Notes under the pieces: generated by a model
Told to the model about the DNA's origin: nothing
What the model saw: only the letters and a program-made list of their open reading frames with translations
The model's database searches: none
Position numbers and translations under genes: made by a program
Assembly: GCA_021810625.1 (NCBI GenBank)
Contig: JAJZIJ010000025.1
Location: 1-34,849 of the forward strand
DNA from: Acidobacteriota bacterium
GTDB taxonomy: Bacteria; Acidobacteriota; Terriglobia; Terriglobales; Acidobacteriaceae
Direction of reading: 5' to 3'
Length of the DNA: 34,849 nucleotides
Shown here: positions 33,734-34,849 of the stretch, one piece after another
How positions within the stretch are numbered: position 1 is the first letter of the stretch
How the letters are laid out: the number at the start of each line of letters is the position of its first letter

Positions 33734-34675
33734 GTGCATGTACACGGCCCAGCCACGCGACAGATGCAGCGAGTGTTGCGTATTTCCCTCATCCTGACCT
33801 TTGCCTACATCCTGCTCACTTTATTTGTGGGGCTGCGCGCGCACAGTCTGGCTTTGATTTCAGAGGCAGGGCACAATGCCTCGGATTTTCTCGCGTTGCT
33901 GCTCTCCTCGGTTGCGGTGTATCTGCAATCGCGCCCGGCCAGCGACAGAAAAACCTATGGCTATCAGCGCGCCGGAGTTCTGGCAGCTTTCGTCAATGCA
34001 GGCACGCTGATGGGGATTGCCCTCTGGATTGCCGTCGTGGCGCTGGAGCGACTGGTCACGCCCGTTCCGGTTGCCTCGCGAATGATGATGATGGTTGCCG
34101 CCGTTGGCGTTTGCATGAATGGCGTTCTGGCTCTGATGCTGGCGCGTGTCAGCCAGGACGTGAATATGCGCAGCGCGTTCCTCCACATGCTGGGCGACAC
34201 GCTTTCCACCGCTGCGGTCATCGGTGGCGGCGCGATCATTTTTTTTACAGGCCGCCAGTGGGTGGACCCCGCGCTCTCGCTCCTCATTGCGGCGATGGTC
34301 TTCTGGTCTTCGCTCTCCATCGTTCGGGAGACGCTGAACATCCTGCTTGAAGGAACGCCGCGTGGGTTGTCGCTGGCCGATGTGCGCCGAACCATGCAGC
34401 AGGTCAGTGGAGTGTGCAGCGTTCACGATCTGCATGTCTGGAGCCTTGGCTCCAATCTGCACGCGCTCTCCTGCCATGTCACGATCCCCGATATTCCGCC
34501 CTCGGAGAGTGGCCGCATTCTGGAGCAGATCAATCAGGAGTTGCGCGATCACTTTCGTATTCTGCACACGACCATCCAGTTTGAAAATCTTGAAGGGGCC
34601 GAGTGCGCCGCTGCCCAGGGGTGCCTGCCCGTGGAAGAATCTCTTCCCCATTCCCGCGCTGGTCACGCCCACTAA
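33734..34675 (+). CDS. Cation diffusion facilitator (zinc/cobalt exporter)
   Basis: This 313-residue CDF transporter has six membrane segments and a cytoplasmic ferredoxin-like C-terminal domain. Metal ligands are H47 and D51 in EAGHNASD and H151 and D155 in HMLGDTLS, the two-site pattern of CzcD/ZitB-type zinc exporters. The C-terminal domain contains VHDLHVWSLGSNLHALSCHV, and histidines cluster at both ends. The start is GTG 33734; an ATG 30 bp downstream is possible. A palindrome and a strong terminator follow. Confidence 0.92.
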   Translation: MHVHGPATRQMQRVLRISLILTFAYILLTLFVGLRAHSLALISEAGHNASDFLALLLSSVAVYLQSRPASDRKTYGYQRAGVLAAFVNAGTLMGIALWIAVVALERLVTPVPVASRMMMMVAAVGVCMNGVLALMLARVSQDVNMRSAFLHMLGDTLSTAAVIGGGAIIFFTGRQWVDPALSLLIAAMVFWSSLSIVRETLNILLEGTPRGLSLADVRRTMQQVSGVCSVHDLHVWSLGSNLHALSCHVTIPDIPPSESGRILEQINQELRDHFRILHTTIQFENLEGAECAAAQGCLPVEESLPHSRAGHAH

Positions 34676-34707
34676 GGAAGCTCTGCACAAGTCGGAACTT
34701 TGAAGGG

Positions 34708-34725
34708 GCGGGACTTTAGTCCCGC
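34708..34725. repeat. Perfect palindrome, REP-like
   Basis: GCGGGACT (34708-34715) and AGTCCCGC (34718-34725) form a perfect stem with a 2-nt centre. Short GGGACT/AGTCCC palindromes are frequent between genes in acidobacterial genomes (recalled, not checked). It lies 33 bp after the transporter stop codon. Confidence 0.5.
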
Positions 34726-34739
34726 TCAGATTGCTGACG

Positions 34740-34770
34740 AACCCCATCTTTTTTGGTGGGGTTTGTTTTT
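34740..34770 (+). terminator. Strong intrinsic terminator after CDF gene
   Basis: AACCCCA (34740-34746) pairs with TGGGGTT (34757-34763) around a T-rich loop, followed by TGTTTTT. The GC core and T tract are those of a Rho-independent terminator for the plus-strand transporter gene. Confidence 0.8.
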
Positions 34771-34849
34771 GCTCGTTCGTTTTCAGCATGGCTGATGGTG
34801 AGCCGGTGCAAGTTGCTGGTAGCGGCGCAGATGATCGATATATGCCGAA

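Noticed and set aside
1-34849. CRISPR array or insertion sequence
   Set aside because: No regularly spaced repeats, transposase motifs or flanking duplications were found; the repeats seen are single hairpins or a two-copy tandem.

Overview
The window looks like chromosomal DNA of an acidobacterium (Acidobacteriota, probably Terriglobales/Acidobacteriaceae). This is inference from gene style, not a database match. The cues are fairly high GC, a glycine-rich TonB, an RNase E/G whose S1 domain is split by a very large acidic insert, HslU/HslV proteins with extra segments, and an NtrYX pair next to ald and an aldehyde dehydrogenase. No rRNA, insertion sequence, integrase, phage gene or CRISPR array was seen.

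Layout. 1-345: non-coding, with a hairpin repeat. 346-6734 (minus strand): aldehyde dehydrogenase, alanine dehydrogenase, NtrY-like kinase and NtrX-like regulator, closely packed. 6735-6948: divergent promoter region with a 22-bp tandem repeat. 6949-13202 (plus): the rod-shape cluster mreB, mreC, mreD, mrdA (PBP2), rodA. 13203-13673: a long non-coding leader, then the RNase E/G gene (13674-16784). 16962-20269 (minus): a more AT-rich three-gene unit of secreted TPR protein, nucleotidyltransferase and TonB. 20485-21408 (plus): a divergent secreted protein with three repeated beta modules. 21495-25532: accessory segment with a BCS1-like AAA ATPase (minus), a divergent WYL regulator, an overlapping AT-rich gene for a zinc-finger/reader/PD-(D/E)XK-like nuclease, and an orphan Phd/YefM antitoxin. 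25597-30663 (minus): housekeeping genes hslV-hslU, a small HMA-like protein, tRNA-Arg(ACG), prfA and prmC. 30815-34675 (plus): a small membrane protein, a DPP4-like peptidase and a CDF cation exporter, followed by a palindrome and a strong terminator.

How the genes work together. MreBCD, PBP2 and RodA form the elongasome that builds side-wall peptidoglycan. A hairpin with a T run after mreB could set its level apart from mreCD. HslV and HslU form a two-part ATP-dependent protease. PrfA terminates translation at UAA/UAG, and PrmC methylates the GGQ glutamine of release factors.

The best candidate for an undescribed system is 21495-25018. A WYL regulator is translationally coupled to a putative modification-dependent nuclease and faces a BCS1-like ATPase. 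The promoter region between them carries two 18-bp sites, 15/18 identical, each in the same orientation relative to the gene it precedes. This pattern suggests one regulator controlling both arms of a defence-like module. Coordinates, motifs and repeats were read directly from the sequence; domain assignments rest on family knowledge and no search was run.
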